Origin: Pseudomonadota bacterium
GTDB lineage: Bacteria > Pseudomonadota > Alphaproteobacteria > UBA828
Length of the DNA: 64,000 nucleotides
Reading direction: 5' to 3'
Assembly: GCA_027624955.1 (NCBI GenBank)
Contig: JAQBTG010000007.1
Coordinates: forward strand, 1 to 64,000
Shown: positions 49,330-57,105 of the stretch, piece by piece
Numbering within the stretch: position 1 is the first letter of the stretch
Layout: each line of letters starts with the position of its first letter
Notes under the pieces: model-generated
The model's database searches: none
Seen by the model: the letters and a program-made list of their open reading frames with translations, nothing else
What the model was told of the DNA's origin: nothing
Program-made: the position numbers and the translations under genes

Positions 49330-49849
49330 TTTCGCCGCCCTCCGAGCTACTTTCGTCTGTCGCTTCCGCTGCCGGAGCCGCTTCTACAGAGGCCTCTTCT
49401 ACAGGGGCTTCTGCTACAGGAGCTTCTTCAGCAGGAGCTTCTTCAGCAGGAGCTTCTTCAGCAGAAGCCTCCTCAGCAGGGGCTTCCTCGACCGGCGGTG
49501 CAGCCTTGGCTGCTTCGGCTTTCTCGCGATCTGCTTCGAGGCGCGCCACGGCCTTGGCCTTGGGCTTGGCTTTCTGCGGATTGTTGCGCTGCGCCGGCAT
49601 CGGGATGATTTCAGCATTGCCGAGGAAGCGCGCCACCCGGTCAGTCGGTTTCGCACCAACGCCGAGCCAATGACGGATGCGGTCTTCGACCAGCGTCACG
49701 CGCTGTCCGTCCTTCGGCAGCATCGGATCGTAGGTACCGAGGCGTTCAAGATAGCGCCCGTCGCGCGGATTGCGCGAATCGGTGACGACGATGCGGTAAA
49801 ACGGGCGCTTTTTGGCGCCCGCGCGGGAAAGGCGAATTTTCAAGGCCAT
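49292..49849 (-). CDS. rpsP: 30S ribosomal protein S16 with long acidic extension
   Basis: S16 stabilises 16S rRNA during early assembly. Residues 1 to about 85 are the family core ([44 protein letters not shown]). The remaining 100 residues are Ala/Glu/Pro/Lys-rich, with about six EEAPA-type repeats of 15 bp, and end in Ser/Glu/Lys. The total of 185 residues is about double the E. coli length; extensions are common in alphaproteobacteria, but this one is long. The 3' end overlaps rimM. Confidence 0.95.
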   Translation of the reverse strand: MALKIRLSRAGAKKRPFYRIVVTDSRNPRDGRYLERLGTYDPMLPKDGQRVTLVEDRIRHWLGVGAKPTDRVARFLGNAEIIPMPAQRNNPQKAKPKAKAVARLEADREKAEAAKAAPPVEEAPAEEASAEEAPAEEAPAEEAPVAEAPVEEASVEAAPAAEATDESSSEGGENASTEKAEKDAG

Positions 49850-49895
49850 GCCGGCTTTATTCCTCTACGGTTTTCGACAAGTGGGTTCAAAGGGG

Positions 49896-51251
49896 TTATC
49901 GCGGTGGAATCATTCCCGGCATGCCGGCCCGCATAAGGCCTTTTTCGCCGAGTTTGCCCACTCGTTTCATCATCACGTTCATCTGTTTGAACTGCTTTAA
50001 CAGCCGGTTCACGTCTTGCACGCTGGTGCCGGAGCCGCTGGCGATGCGCCGTTTGCGTGAGCCGTTGAGGCGTTTCGGATTGCTGCGCTCGTCGCCCGTC
50101 ATCGAGCTGATGATGGCTTGCATGCGGTCAAGAGATTTTTCGTTGACCTGGGCTTCCGCCATCTGGCGCTTGACCTTGCCGACGCCGGGCAACATGCCCA
50201 ACAAGCCATCCATGCCACCCATGCGGCGCATCTGGTTGAGTTGGGACGAGAGGTCGTTGAGGTCGAAGCTGCCTTTCTTGATTTTCTTGGCGAGCTTCTC
50301 GGCCTCTTTCTCGTCAATCGTTTCCTGCGCCTTTTCGACCAGGCTGATGACGTCGCCCATGCCGAGGATGCGCGACGCGATGCGTTCCGGGTGAAAGGGC
50401 TCGAGTGCGTCGAGCTTTTCGCCGACGCCGATCAGCTTGATCGGGCAGCCGGTTACCGCGCGCATGCTGAGTGCCGCGCCACCGCGCCCGTCGCCATCGA
50501 CGCGGGTGAGGATGATGCCGGTGATATCGACCCGCTCTTTGAACTGGGTCGCGACGTTGACGGCATCCTGGCCGGTCAGCGCATCGGCCACCAGCAGAGT
50601 CTCCACCGGATTGGCCGCTTTCCGTACCGCCACCACTTCGTCCATCAATTCCGCATCGACATGAAGCCGCCCGGCGGTATCGAGAATGACGACGTCGTAA
50701 CCCTGTTCGCGCCCGATCTTCATCGCCCGCTTGGCGATCGCGACCGGCGCCTCGCCAACGACGATCGCCAGCGTGTCGATGCCAGCTTGTTCGCCGAGCA
50801 CGGCAAGCTGTTCCATCGCCGCCGGGCGTCTGGTGTCGAGCGAGGCTAAGAGCGCGCGTTTCTTTTCCTTTTCGTTCAGCAGTTTGGCGAGCTTGGCACT
50901 GGTTGTTGTCTTGCCCGAGCCCTGCAAGCCGACCATTAGGATTGCCGCCGGCGGCTCCGCCGCTAGATTGATCGCGACTGCGCCGGCACCGCCCAGCATC
51001 TTTACCAGATGGTCATTGACGATCTTGATGACCTGTTGCCCGGGCGTGACGCTTTTTAGCACCTCAGCGCCGAGCGCTTCGGCTTTGGCCTCTTCGATGA
51101 ACTGCTTGACCACTGGCAGCGCCACATCGGCTTCCAGCAGCGCCACCCGCACTTCGCGCATGGCGGTCGAGACATCGCCTTCGGAGAGGGCGCCGTGGCG
51201 CGTCAGCTTATCGAAAGCGGCGCCTAATCGGGTGGCAAGAGAGTCGAACAA
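49896..51251 (-). CDS. ffh: Signal recognition particle protein Ffh
   Basis: Ffh binds signal peptides and 4.5S RNA. The N/G domain carries VGLQGSGKTTTSAKLA, DTRRPAAMEQL, DTAGRLHVD and LTRVDGDGRGGAAL. The Met-rich M domain spans about 305-451 (QMRRMGGMDGLLGMLPGVGK, with SGTSVQDVNRLLKQFKQM for RNA binding). The start used is TTG 51251, which gives the family N-terminus (M)FDSLATRLG and has AGGGA upstream; an ATG at 51278 adds nine unrelated residues. The gene heads the rpsP group. The receptor gene ftsY is 2.4 kb away on the other strand. Confidence 0.95.
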   Translation of the reverse strand: MFDSLATRLGAAFDKLTRHGALSEGDVSTAMREVRVALLEADVALPVVKQFIEEAKAEALGAEVLKSVTPGQQVIKIVNDHLVKMLGGAGAVAINLAAEPPAAILMVGLQGSGKTTTSAKLAKLLNEKEKKRALLASLDTRRPAAMEQLAVLGEQAGIDTLAIVVGEAPVAIAKRAMKIGREQGYDVVILDTAGRLHVDAELMDEVVAVRKAANPVETLLVADALTGQDAVNVATQFKERVDITGIILTRVDGDGRGGAALSMRAVTGCPIKLIGVGEKLDALEPFHPERIASRILGMGDVISLVEKAQETIDEKEAEKLAKKIKKGSFDLNDLSSQLNQMRRMGGMDGLLGMLPGVGKVKRQMAEAQVNEKSLDRMQAIISSMTGDERSNPKRLNGSRKRRIASGSGTSVQDVNRLLKQFKQMNVMMKRVGKLGEKGLMRAGMPGMIPPR

Positions 51252-51356
51252 AACGGCTATCCCTGATGCAAAACGCAAATTGCGCCAGTGCGCGATACTC
51301 GCGGACTGACGTGCCTCCTCAGAGGCGGGCGACCAAACAAAGCTAGAACGCGGCGG

Positions 51357-51385
51357 AGATTATTCGCCTGCCCTGCCCAAGTCAA
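51357..51385 (-). promoter_or_regulatory. Sigma70-type promoter for ffh
   Basis: On the minus strand TTGACT (51380-51385) precedes TAATCT (51357-51362) by 17 bp. Transcription would begin near 51350, about 100 bases before the ffh TTG. A small GC hairpin (GCCTC-TGAG-GAGGC) lies in this leader. Confidence 0.55.
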
Positions 51386-51414
51386 GGAGAGTGGGGCCGG
51401 CACTGCGGGCACAA

Positions 51415-51514
51415 AAATATACCGACCGCGCTGTCCGCTCGGCTCTAAATATACCGACCTGCTGCCCGCGCGGCTTTAAAAAATATGGACCGCGCCGCCC
51501 GCGCCGCCCTATAA
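51415..51514 (+). repeat. 32-34 bp direct repeats in the ffh-dapF divergent region
   Basis: Three units begin with AAATAT (51415, 51447, 51481), continue with ACCGACC or GGACCGC, and end in a GC-rich block before the next A-rich start. Identity between units is partial. The AAATAT starts, read on either strand, resemble -10 elements, so the repeats may affect both divergent promoters. Confidence 0.6.
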
Positions 51515-51515
51515 A
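51510..51515 (+). promoter_or_regulatory. -10 element immediately before dapF
   Basis: TATAAA lies eight to thirteen bases before the dapF ATG. A start at the usual distance from this -10 would fall at 51522-51523, right at the initiation codon, and no Shine-Dalgarno is seen. No good -35 is present. A leaderless dapF mRNA is an inference. Confidence 0.35.
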
Positions 51516-51522
51516 CCGCCTC

Positions 51523-52341
51523 ATGAATGAGATTTCCTTTATCAAGATGCATGGTCTCGGCAATGATTTTGTCGTTGTTGACGCCCGCGCTGACGATGCC
51601 GCGCTCGATTCCGCACGGGTGCGGGCGATTGCCGATCGCCGTTTGGGCGTCGGCTGCGATCAATTGTTGGAAATATGCCCGCCGCAATCGGACGACGCCG
51701 CGGCGTTCATGCGCATCTGGAATGCCGATGGCGGCCAGGTCGAGGCGTGTGGCAACGGCGCGCGCTGTGTCGCCGCCTTTCTGATGGCCGGAAGCGGCAC
51801 CACCGAGGTTGTGATCGAAACCCAGGCAGGGCTGTTGCACGCTGCGGCTGCCGGCGATGGCCGGGTCACCGTCGATATGGGCGAGGCGCGCCTGGCGTGG
51901 CAGGAAATCCCGCTGGCGCGCAAGATGGATACGCTTGAACTCAAGCTCTCCCTCGGCGGGCTCAGCGCCCCGGTGGCGGTCAACATGGGCAACCCGCACG
52001 CGGTATTTTTCGTGGCCAACGCCGCAGACGTGAATTTGGCCGCGCTCGGGCCGAAATTGGAGACCCATAAGCTCTTCCCTGAGCGCGCCAATATCGGCAT
52101 CGCTGAGGTATTGGACGACGCCCATATCCGCCTCCGCGTGTGGGAGCGCGGTGTTGGCATCACGCAGGCTTGCGGCACCGGCGCCTGCGCCGCGCTTGTC
52201 GCTGCGGCGCGGCGCGGCCTGACCGGGCGGAGCGCCACCGTCACGCTCGACGGCGGGCCGCTAGAGATCGAATGGCAAGACGATAATCATGTCCGCATGA
52301 CCGGGCCGGTGGCGACCAGCTTCATGGGCCTATTGCTATGA
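51523..52341 (+). CDS. dapF: Diaminopimelate epimerase
   Basis: DapF converts LL- to meso-diaminopimelate for lysine and peptidoglycan. The two catalytic Cys lie in GGQVEACGNGARCVA and ITQACGTGACAALVAA; KMHGLGNDFVVVDAR opens the family sequence. The ATG at 51523 gives 272 residues; an open frame extends upstream through GC-rich repeats but is not conserved. Its stop overlaps a mini-ORF leading to mtaB. Confidence 0.96.
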   Translation: MNEISFIKMHGLGNDFVVVDARADDAALDSARVRAIADRRLGVGCDQLLEICPPQSDDAAAFMRIWNADGGQVEACGNGARCVAAFLMAGSGTTEVVIETQAGLLHAAAAGDGRVTVDMGEARLAWQEIPLARKMDTLELKLSLGGLSAPVAVNMGNPHAVFFVANAADVNLAALGPKLETHKLFPERANIGIAEVLDDAHIRLRVWERGVGITQACGTGACAALVAAARRGLTGRSATVTLDGGPLEIEWQDDNHVRMTGPVATSFMGLLL

Positions 52342-52358
52342 GCGGCTCGCTGCTGTGA
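52338..52358 (+). other. Six-codon mini-ORF linking dapF and mtaB
   Basis: ATG at 52338 overlaps the dapF TGA (ATGA). It encodes Met-Ser-Gly-Ser-Leu-Leu and stops at a TGA (52356-52358) that overlaps the mtaB GTG start (GTGA). It would carry ribosomes from one gene to the next across a 13-base gap without a Shine-Dalgarno. It could be chance. Confidence 0.4.
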
Positions 52359-53623
52359 GTGCGCCGGAGATCGTCACCTTCGGCTGCCGCTTGAACGCCT
52401 TCGAATCAGAAATCATGCGCGACCACGCCGCTGCCGCCGGCCTTGAGCGCACGGTGATCTTCAACACCTGCGCCGTGACGGCGGAGGCCGAGCGCCAGGC
52501 GCGCCAGGCGATCCGCCGGGCACGGCGCGCCGACCCCGAAGCGCGCATCATCGTGACCGGCTGCGCGGCGCAGATCGATCCCGCCCGCTACGCCGCCATG
52601 CCCGAGGTCGACCGGGTGATCGGCAATGCCGAAAAGCTCGAAGCCGCGAGTTTTCTGCCGAGCAACACGACGCCCATCCAGGTCAACGACATCATGTCGG
52701 TGCGCGCCACCGCGCCGCATCTGATCGCCGGCTTCGAGGGCAGAGCGCGCGCCTTCGTCCAGGTGCAAAACGGCTGCGACCACCGCTGCACCTTCTGCAT
52801 CATCCCGTATGGCCGCGGTAATAACCGCGGCGTCGCGCTCGGCGAAATCGTTGCCCAGGCGCGCGCCCTGGTCGAAAGCGGCACCCGCGAACTGGTGCTG
52901 ACCGGCGTCGATCTCAGCTCCTATGGCCGCGACCTGCCGGGCACACCCAGCCTCGGCCAGGCGGTGCGCCGCCTGCTGGCCGCGGTGCCAGAGCTGCAGC
53001 GTCTCCGGCTCTCCTCGCTCGATCCGGCGGTGATCGATGATGATCTCAAGCGCCTGATCGCCGAAGAACCGCGCCTGATGCCGCATATCCATCTCAGCGT
53101 CCAGGCTGGCGACGACATGATCCTGAAGCGCATGAAGCGGCGCCATAATCGCGCCGACATCTTGCGCCTTGCCGCCGAGCTTCGCGCGCTGCGCCCCGAC
53201 ATCGCGCTCGGCGCCGATCTGATCGCCGGCTTCCCGACCGAAAACGATGAAATGTTCGCCAACTCCTTAAGCATCGTCGCCGAAGCCGGCCTCACCTGGC
53301 TGCATGTGTTCCCCTATTCGCCACGCGCCGGCACCCCGGCAGCGCGCATGCCGCAACTGCCGCGTGGCCTGATCCGCGAGCGCGCCGCACGTCTCCGCCA
53401 AGCGGGTGACACCGCAGTGATCAAATTTCTCGATGCACAAGTGGACAGGGTGCAAGATATTCTCGTCGAGAAAGCGGACAGCGGGCGCAGCGCGCATTAT
53501 GCGCCGGTTCGTCTGGTTGGCGGGTTGGCCGGCGGGCAGGCGGGTGGATTACCCGGCGACGTGCTGGCGGCGCGGGCGCTCAGGCGCGACGGGCCCGTGC
53601 TGATCGTTGAGGCCGCTGCGTGA
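52355..53623 (+). CDS. mtaB: tRNA t6A37 methylthiotransferase MtaB
   Basis: MtaB adds a methylthio group to t6A37 of tRNAs that read ANN codons. The N-terminal cluster Cys are in FGCRLN, NTCAVT and VTGCAA. The radical-SAM motif is NGCDHRCTFCIIPYGRG. The C-terminal region is a TRAM-like domain around residues 355-422. The 422-residue length fits. The frame begins with a GTG and has no clear Shine-Dalgarno, but a mini-ORF from dapF ends on it. ftsY overlaps the stop as GTGA. Confidence 0.94.
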   Translation: MSAPEIVTFGCRLNAFESEIMRDHAAAAGLERTVIFNTCAVTAEAERQARQAIRRARRADPEARIIVTGCAAQIDPARYAAMPEVDRVIGNAEKLEAASFLPSNTTPIQVNDIMSVRATAPHLIAGFEGRARAFVQVQNGCDHRCTFCIIPYGRGNNRGVALGEIVAQARALVESGTRELVLTGVDLSSYGRDLPGTPSLGQAVRRLLAAVPELQRLRLSSLDPAVIDDDLKRLIAEEPRLMPHIHLSVQAGDDMILKRMKRRHNRADILRLAAELRALRPDIALGADLIAGFPTENDEMFANSLSIVAEAGLTWLHVFPYSPRAGTPAARMPQLPRGLIRERAARLRQAGDTAVIKFLDAQVDRVQDILVEKADSGRSAHYAPVRLVGGLAGGQAGGLPGDVLAARALRRDGPVLIVEAAA

Positions 53624-54567
53624 GCAAACCCGAGCCGGCCAAACGCGGCGGTTGGCTCGCTCGTCTCAAAGCTGGCCTCAGCCGCACTTCCAGCACCCTC
53701 GGCAGCGGCATCACCGGCATCTTCGCGCGCGGGCGGCTTGATGACGCGGCGTTGGAAGAGCTCGAAGAACTGCTGATTCTCGGCGATATGGGCGCCGCCA
53801 CGGCGGCTGAGCTCACCGCCGCCCTGGCCAAGGAAAAATTCGGCAAGGAAGTCAGCGCTGAGGAAATTCGCAGCGCCCTGGCTGATCAAATCACCGCCAT
53901 TCTCGAACCGGTGGCGCGCCCGTTCCCAATATCGCGCAGTGCCAAGCCGCATGTCGTGCTGGTCGCTGGGGTGAACGGTACCGGCAAGACCACCACCGTC
54001 GGCAAGCTCGCCAGTCAGTTCCGCGCTGATGGCCTGACGGTGATGATGGCTGCCGCCGATACCTTCCGCGCCGCAGCGGTGGAACAATTGAAAATCTGGG
54101 GTGAGCGCACCGGCTGCCCGGTGGTGGCGCGCGACGGCACCGGCGGCGACCCCGCTGGCCTCGCCTATGACGCCCTGGTCCGCGCCCGCGAGGAAGGCAT
54201 CGACGTGCTGCTGATCGACACCGCCGGCCGGCTGCAAAACAAAGCCAATCTGATGGCCGAATTACAGAAAATCGACCGCGTCGTGAAGAAGCTCGACCCC
54301 GCCGCGCCGCACACCCGCCTCCTGGTGCTCGACGCCACAACCGGGCAAAACGCCCATTCCCAGGTCGAGATATTCCGCCAAGCGGTCGATATCGATAGCT
54401 TGATCGTCACCAAGCTCGACGGCACCGCCAAAGGCGGCGTGCTGGTGGCGCTCGCCAAGCGCTTCGGCTTGCCGGTTTATGCCTTGGGCGTCGGTGAGGC
54501 GGTCGAGGATTTGCGCCCGTTCGAGGCGCGCGAATTCGCCCGCGCCCTGATGAATTTGGATTCTTAG
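53620..54567 (+). CDS. ftsY: Signal recognition particle receptor FtsY
   Basis: FtsY is the membrane-associated GTPase that receives SRP. The N domain (about residues 20-100, LDDAALEELEELLILGDMGA, read as one block) is followed by the G domain with AGVNGTGKTTTVGKLA, AADTFRAAAVEQL, DTAGRLQNKANLM and TKLDGTAKGG. At 315 residues it lacks the long acidic A domain of E. coli, as is usual in alphaproteobacteria. GTG start, overlapping the mtaB stop by four bases. It meets the Nudix gene tail to tail with a four-base overlap. Confidence 0.96.
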   Translation: MSKPEPAKRGGWLARLKAGLSRTSSTLGSGITGIFARGRLDDAALEELEELLILGDMGAATAAELTAALAKEKFGKEVSAEEIRSALADQITAILEPVARPFPISRSAKPHVVLVAGVNGTGKTTTVGKLASQFRADGLTVMMAAADTFRAAAVEQLKIWGERTGCPVVARDGTGGDPAGLAYDALVRAREEGIDVLLIDTAGRLQNKANLMAELQKIDRVVKKLDPAAPHTRLLVLDATTGQNAHSQVEIFRQAVDIDSLIVTKLDGTAKGGVLVALAKRFGLPVYALGVGEAVEDLRPFEAREFARALMNLDS

Positions 54568-55130
54568 ACGGCGGTCGTCGTATTGGGTTTGTAATCGCCG
54601 GTCTCGCCGTCGGGATTGGTAAACGGCGCAAAACTCGCCATGTCCTTGACCTCGGCATATTGCCGCAACGCCCAGCGGACCGAGGGAAACGCCAGATCCG
54701 CCCACGGTATATCCGCCATCGCGAACAGGCCAACCTCGGCACTCTCTTCGCCGGCGGCAACCTCGGCGCTTAACAGCTCGGCGCGGTAGATAAGCTGTAC
54801 CTGGCTGATGCGCGGAATGCTGTAGACCGCGAGCAGCCCGTCGAGGCGGAGTTCGGCACAGGCTTCCTCGCGCGCTTCACGCAGCGCGCCTTGCTCAGAG
54901 CTTTCGTTCAGCTCGAGATAGCCCGCAGGTATCGTCCAATAGCCGGTGCGCGGCTCGATGGCGCGGCGGCACAGCAGAATGCGGCCCGCGTGTATGGCAA
55001 CGGCGCCGACCACGATCTTGGGATTGTCGTACTGGATATAGCCGCAAGCATCGCATGTCAGGGGCTCCATATTATCGCCCGCCGGGATGCTGCGCCGGAT
55101 CGGCCCGCCTGATTCCGGATAATTCGTCAT
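54564..55130 (-). CDS. Nudix hydrolase with NudC-like zinc-ribbon remnant
   Basis: A 188-residue Nudix enzyme. CDACGYIQYDNPKIVVGAVA near residue 25 has the sequence around the ribbon of NudC-type proteins, but only one CxxC pair is visible. The Nudix box GYLELNESSEQGALREAREE (then ACAE) departs at the last Gly-Glu position from the strict consensus. The substrate could be an NDP-sugar, ADP-ribose or a dinucleotide; it is not predictable. It is divergent from the yej operon and converges on ftsY. Confidence 0.85.
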   Translation of the reverse strand: MTNYPESGGPIRRSIPAGDNMEPLTCDACGYIQYDNPKIVVGAVAIHAGRILLCRRAIEPRTGYWTIPAGYLELNESSEQGALREAREEACAELRLDGLLAVYSIPRISQVQLIYRAELLSAEVAAGEESAEVGLFAMADIPWADLAFPSVRWALRQYAEVKDMASFAPFTNPDGETGDYKPNTTTAV

Positions 55131-55268
55131 GCATTAATTATGGGGCTGAGGCCGCGACGCGTCCAGCCTCGCCGCGCGAGATCCCCAACTTCGGTGCGCG
55201 AGATAATGCCATTCTCCGCTTCGATCCGGTACACTCGCGCCAATCGAACGCTGCAACGGGAGAACAGA

Positions 55269-57101
55269 ATGCGCTGGCTTGTCGCTCTGATGATGGGGAT
55301 GTTGCTGCTTCCCGCTCAGCTTGCTGTCGCCGCTGAGAGCGGCGGAGCGCGCCACGGCCTATCGCTGTTCGGCGATCTGAAATATTCGCCCGGATTTGCC
55401 CATTTTGAATATGCCGATCCAACGGCGCCCAAGGGCGGCGCTATCGCCCTCGCCACTGTCGGCACTTTCGACAATCTCAATCCTTTCATCCTGAAGGGCG
55501 TCGAAGCGGCGGGCTCGGGCCTGCCGTTCGATAGTCTGCTCGCCACTGCCCAGGATGAGCCCGACGCGGCGTACGGCCTGGTCGCCGAATCGGTGGAACT
55601 CGCGGCGGACCGGTCCTGGGTGCGCTTCGTGTTAAATCCCCTGGCGCGTTGGCATGACGGCACGGCGATCACCGCGGATGATGTGGTGTTCACCTTCGAA
55701 ACGCTGATGACAAAGGGCCACCCGACCTATCGCATCCTCTATGGCGATGTCTCTGGCGTCGCTAAACTATCTGAACGCGAAGTGGAATTTCGCCTCGCCA
55801 ATCAAGAGAACCGCAAGCTGCCGCTGCTGATCGGCGGCCTACAAATCATTTCCAAGGCCTATTACGCAGCCCATGAATTCGACAAGACGACGCTGACGCC
55901 GCCGCTCGGCAGCGGCCCCTATCGCGTCGATCATGTCGATGCCGGCCGCGCGATCAGCTATCGCCGGGTCGATGATTACTGGGCCAAGGATTTACCGGTC
56001 AATATCGGGCGCCATAATTTTGACGAAATGCGCTGGGACTATTACCGCGACCGCACCATCATGGTTGAGGCGCTGAAGGCCGGCGAATTCGACTGGCATG
56101 AGGAATTTACCTCCAAGACCTGGATGACCGCCTATGATCTGCCCGCCATCGATGCGGGTGTGATGATCAAGGAAGTGCTGCCCGACAATACGCCGTCCGG
56201 CGTGCAGGCGTTCTTTTTCAACACAAGGCGCGACAAGTTTAAGGACCCGCGCGTGCGCCACGCGCTCTCCTATGCCTTCGATTTCGAATGGACCAACAAG
56301 AATATTTTCTATGGCCAGTACCTGCGCATGGCGAGCTATTTCGAGAATTCAGATTTGGCGGCGCGCGGGCTTCCAAAAGGCGCTGAACTTGCTTTGCTTG
56401 AGCTCTATCGTGATCGCGTGCCCGAGGAAGTTTTCTCCACCGAGTTCAAGCCGCCCGCGACCGACGGCTCGGGCCGCAATCGCGGCAACCTGCGCGAAGC
56501 TGGTATTCTGCTTGGTGCCGCGGGCTGGCCGCTGGTTGACGGCAAACGCGTCAGCGCCGCGTCCGGCGAGACGCTGACGCTTGAAATTCTTTATTTCTCA
56601 CCCACCTTTGAGCGCGTCTTCGGCCCCTATGCGCGCAATTTGGAGCGCCTTGGCATCGCCGTGACGATGCGCCTGGTCGATGCCTCGCAATATGTCAAAA
56701 GATTGGAGGATCACGATTTCGATGTCACCACCCGGCGCTTTGTGCAGCAGCTTTCCCCGGGGGCGGAATTGTTGAGCTATTTTGGCTCTGCCGCGGCGGA
56801 CCAGCGCGGCACGCTCAACTCCGCCGCCATCAAGGACCCGGTGGTGGACGAACTGATTGCCAAAATTCTCGCCGCGTCCGACCGCGAGAGTATGAAGGCC
56901 GCCGCGCGGGCGCTGGACAGGGTGTTGCTATGGGGCCATTACATTGTGCCGCAATGGTTCAAGGGATCGCACGGTCTGGTTTACTGGAACAAGTTCAGCC
57001 GGCCCGCCATTTTGCCCAAATATTCACTCAGTATCGACACCTGGTGGTTCGATTCAGAGAAAGCGCAAAAATTGACCGACTACCGTAAATCGGTAAATTA
57101 A
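55269..57101 (+). CDS. Peptide ABC transporter substrate-binding protein (YejA-like), copy 1
   Basis: A 610-residue family-5 extracellular binding protein. The signal peptide (MRWLVALMMGMLLLPAQLAV) is cut near [18 protein letters not shown] and LARWHDGTAITADDVVFTFETL are family hallmarks, and [20 protein letters not shown] and DYWAKDLPVNIGRHNFDEMR mark the YejA branch. It binds an oligopeptide or peptide-like compound in the periplasm; YejABEF of enterobacteria takes up microcin C and peptides. ATG 55269 has GGGAGAA at good spacing. A paralogue follows after four bases. Confidence 0.92.
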   Translation: MRWLVALMMGMLLLPAQLAVAAESGGARHGLSLFGDLKYSPGFAHFEYADPTAPKGGAIALATVGTFDNLNPFILKGVEAAGSGLPFDSLLATAQDEPDAAYGLVAESVELAADRSWVRFVLNPLARWHDGTAITADDVVFTFETLMTKGHPTYRILYGDVSGVAKLSEREVEFRLANQENRKLPLLIGGLQIISKAYYAAHEFDKTTLTPPLGSGPYRVDHVDAGRAISYRRVDDYWAKDLPVNIGRHNFDEMRWDYYRDRTIMVEALKAGEFDWHEEFTSKTWMTAYDLPAIDAGVMIKEVLPDNTPSGVQAFFFNTRRDKFKDPRVRHALSYAFDFEWTNKNIFYGQYLRMASYFENSDLAARGLPKGAELALLELYRDRVPEEVFSTEFKPPATDGSGRNRGNLREAGILLGAAGWPLVDGKRVSAASGETLTLEILYFSPTFERVFGPYARNLERLGIAVTMRLVDASQYVKRLEDHDFDVTTRRFVQQLSPGAELLSYFGSAAADQRGTLNSAAIKDPVVDELIAKILAASDRESMKAAARALDRVLLWGHYIVPQWFKGSHGLVYWNKFSRPAILPKYSLSIDTWWFDSEKAQKLTDYRKSVN

Positions 57102-57105
57102 CGCC

